A stretch of DNA of 24,482 bases from Euryarchaeota archaeon UBA4 (lineage in GTDB: Archaea > Thermoplasmatota > Poseidoniia > Poseidoniales > Thalassarchaeaceae): contig DAFQ01000024.1 in assembly GCA_002497985.1 (NCBI GenBank), positions 1 to 24,482 of the forward strand, written 5' to 3'. Every line of letters starts with the position of its first letter. Positions within the stretch are counted from its first letter, which is position 1. The translations under genes were made by a program, and so were the position numbers. Under the pieces are notes generated by a model. It saw nothing but the letters and a program-made list of their open reading frames with translations. It was not told where the DNA came from and made no database searches. This document shows, piece by piece, positions 22,957-24,482 of the stretch.

Positions 22957-24171
22957 GTGAGTATTGTGGACTTCCACTATGATGTAGCAATAGTTGGTGC
23001 GGGACCAGTTGGTGGATACCTTGCCACTAAAATGAGAGAGCGTGGCCATAGTGTTCTCATTATCGAAGAACACGACGAGATTGGCAGGCCATTCCAGTGC
23101 GCGGGCTTAGTAAATCCCGATGCCATGAGTAAGGTTTCCCTTGAGCAAACGGTTCTTACTCCGATTTGGGGGGCTAGGATTCACGGCCCATCCGGAACAC
23201 CAGTAGAAATCGGGAATCCCAAGAGGACCAGGACGTGGTCAGTATGCAGAAAGAAGTTTGACGAGGCCATAGTAAGACGCGCGGTTGAAGAGGGTTCTGA
23301 CATCTGGCTTTCCAGCACCCCAGAGGATGTTGAAATCGGAATTGGGTCTGCTTTGTTGAAAGTTAGGAGGGGGGATGTAACTGTGAATGTTCAATGCCGG
23401 ATAGTATGTGGGTGCGATGGGGCTCACTCATGGGTCAGGAAGAAGTTTCGAATGGGAAGGCCCAAGGAGATGATGGTTGGTTTCCAGGTTGAGGTGACGG
23501 GTTATCCAGGGAAGGAAGGGGTACTAGACATGTACACTGGGAGCGATATTGCACCGGGTTTCTTCGCATGGGCGATTCCTTCTGGTAGCACTACAAGAGT
23601 CGGTATGTGGAGTCGTCCTGATTTACTAGAAGGGGAGTCATGCGAGGGGCTGATAAACCGTCTTATCGAGGATTCTATTTGGGCAGAAAGGTTCTCTGAT
23701 TGCAGAATTGTTGGCAAGTTTGGAGGTCCGGTTCCCAGTGGGATTCTAAAGAAAACTGTTGGTCAGAGAGTTGCAGTTTTTGGAGATGCGGCTGGTTCAT
23801 GCAAGCCAACAACGGGTGGAGGAATTGGACCTGGTTTTGAACAGGTTGATCTGCTTGTTCCTGAATTGTCACGTGCCATAATCGAAGGTGATTTCTCTGA
23901 GGAGAATACCAAGAGGATTTCAAAAATTCTAGATCCCATGAGGAGGAAGCACAGTAAAGCGAAGGCCCTACGTGATGCCTTTGTTACCGAATCTAGCGAT
24001 GAAGAGCTAGATGAGATATTTTCAGTTTGGTCTAGGAGAGAGGTAATCGAGATAATCAATGAATATGGCGAGATTGACAATCCCATACCCTTGGGAATAA
24101 GACTGTTGAAAGAAGTTCCAGAGTTCCGAAAGGTTGCAGGGAAGGCAACTAAGGCAATAATTTGGGGTTGA
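22957..24171 (+). CDS. Geranylgeranyl reductase family FAD-dependent enzyme
   Basis: A 404-residue flavoprotein. The FAD ADP-binding loop GAGPVGG is at 14-20, followed by the family block GRPFQCAGLVNP near 43-54. IAPGFFAWAIPSG near 197-209 corresponds to the YxWxFP substrate motif, and GDAAGSCKPTTGGGIGPGF is the second FAD site. Archaeal members reduce the double bonds of geranylgeranyl chains to make saturated membrane lipids; others act on chlorophyll or menaquinone side chains, so the exact substrate is inferred from the archaeal setting. The start is GTG 22957, with GGTGAT four bases upstream as ribosome binding site. It follows topA by 11 bases and probably shares its transcript. Confidence 0.88.
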   Translation: MSIVDFHYDVAIVGAGPVGGYLATKMRERGHSVLIIEEHDEIGRPFQCAGLVNPDAMSKVSLEQTVLTPIWGARIHGPSGTPVEIGNPKRTRTWSVCRKKFDEAIVRRAVEEGSDIWLSSTPEDVEIGIGSALLKVRRGDVTVNVQCRIVCGCDGAHSWVRKKFRMGRPKEMMVGFQVEVTGYPGKEGVLDMYTGSDIAPGFFAWAIPSGSTTRVGMWSRPDLLEGESCEGLINRLIEDSIWAERFSDCRIVGKFGGPVPSGILKKTVGQRVAVFGDAAGSCKPTTGGGIGPGFEQVDLLVPELSRAIIEGDFSEENTKRISKILDPMRRKHSKAKALRDAFVTESSDEELDEIFSVWSRREVIEIINEYGEIDNPIPLGIRLLKEVPEFRKVAGKATKAIIWG

Positions 24172-24174
24172 GAT

Positions 24175-24482
24175 ATGCACAAGTCCATCCAGAGAGTCAG
24201 GTATCCTCCGTTTGAGCATTACAATACTGACCCCAAACGGATACCCCTAGTAGAGGTGATATTGGAATCTGAGAACGCACCACCTCCCGATTTCAAACTC
24301 GGCACTGAAGACAGTTGGATGGTAGAGTGGAGAAGTGATGTTTCGAAAGACTCTAAGCTTCCGAAAATATGTACTGAGGTCACCAGGGAGACATTGCCAT
24401 TTCTAATGAGGACGAGGAATGGCTGGTACATTGTTCCAGATCCAATACACACATTGGCCAGAAGAATGATTCTGCCCTCAGT
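24175..24482 (+). CDS. Unknown protein, partial (C-terminus off right edge)
   Basis: An open frame of 102 codons from ATG 24175, three bases after the geranylgeranyl reductase stop, with GGTTGAG upstream, so it is likely in the same operon. It starts MHKSIQRVRYPPFEHYNTD, has a proline-rich PPPDFKLG segment, and continues with LPFLMRTRNGWYIVPDPIHTLARRM. No TM segment or family is recognised in the visible part. Confidence 0.6.
   Translation, partial: MHKSIQRVRYPPFEHYNTDPKRIPLVEVILESENAPPPDFKLGTEDSWMVEWRSDVSKDSKLPKICTEVTRETLPFLMRTRNGWYIVPDPIHTLARRMILPS

Noticed and set aside
1..24482. Search for CRISPR arrays, insertion sequences, tRNA or rRNA genes
   Set aside because: I saw no regularly spaced repeats, transposase motifs, terminal inverted repeats or tRNA cloverleaf patterns. 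Reading by eye could miss a degenerate case.

Overview
This window looks like a compact genome segment from a planktonic archaeon of the Thermoplasmatota, most likely Marine Group II/III (Poseidoniales-like). The archaeal signature is a ribosomal-protein cluster found only in Archaea and Eukarya (S19e, L39e, L31e, S17e), a geranylgeranyl-reductase-family flavoprotein of the kind used in archaeal lipid synthesis, and an archaeal/eukaryal-length SRP RNA. Start regions carry TATA-like boxes about 25 bases before predicted transcript starts, and some genes have GGTG-type ribosome binding sites. Bacterial- or eukaryote-like genes are mixed in: topoisomerase IA, class 2 dihydroorotate dehydrogenase, CcmE, FdhD, a prostaglandin-E-synthase-2-like GST and a C-type lectin. 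Such mixing is typical of these marine lineages. The lineage call is inference from content only.

Left part (1-2088): a C-type lectin protein runs off the left edge on the minus strand. It is divergent from an mPGES-2-like thioredoxin-fold/GST gene, which is followed by a tiny membrane protein. Region 2089-3981 is a minus-strand operon: S19e, L39e (51 aa), L31e, S17e and a TrmJ-type tRNA methyltransferase, with a TATA box at 4016-4023. Then come a two-TM envelope protein (+) and a minus-strand trio: NADPH-dependent FMN reductase, a small two-TM ORF that probably lacks an ATG start, and a PqqD-like protein.

Middle (6118-12008): an acidic TPR protein (+), FdhD (-), an A-type Fe-S carrier (+), a multi-TM protein and Mn-type superoxide dismutase (both -), and a phosphoglycerate-dehydrogenase-like enzyme (+). 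Fe-S delivery, a sulfurtransferase for molybdo-enzymes, SOD, CcmE and a quinone-linked PyrD together suggest an aerobic, respiring cell. Region 12009-17637 holds valyl-tRNA synthetase (-) and a large RND/MMPL exporter (+), separated by a shared promoter region with several hairpins.

Right part (17677-24482): an EVE-domain protein (+) abuts the 3' end of the SRP RNA gene (-, about 307 nt, recognised from its helix 8). Then follow a CX3Y-type CcmE and class 2 PyrD (one minus-strand operon), a small unknown protein (+), a (CG)5 inverted repeat able to form a hairpin or Z-DNA, topoisomerase IA with three C-terminal repeats, a geranylgeranyl-reductase-family enzyme, and an unknown gene cut by the right edge. 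Genes are packed tightly; several convergent pairs overlap or abut at their stop codons. I see no insertion sequence, CRISPR array, tRNA or rRNA. The most unusual items are the lectin with alga-like modules, the supercoil-sensitive-looking repeat just before the topoisomerase gene, the palindrome at the SOD start site, and the FMN reductase/mini-membrane/PqqD-like cluster.
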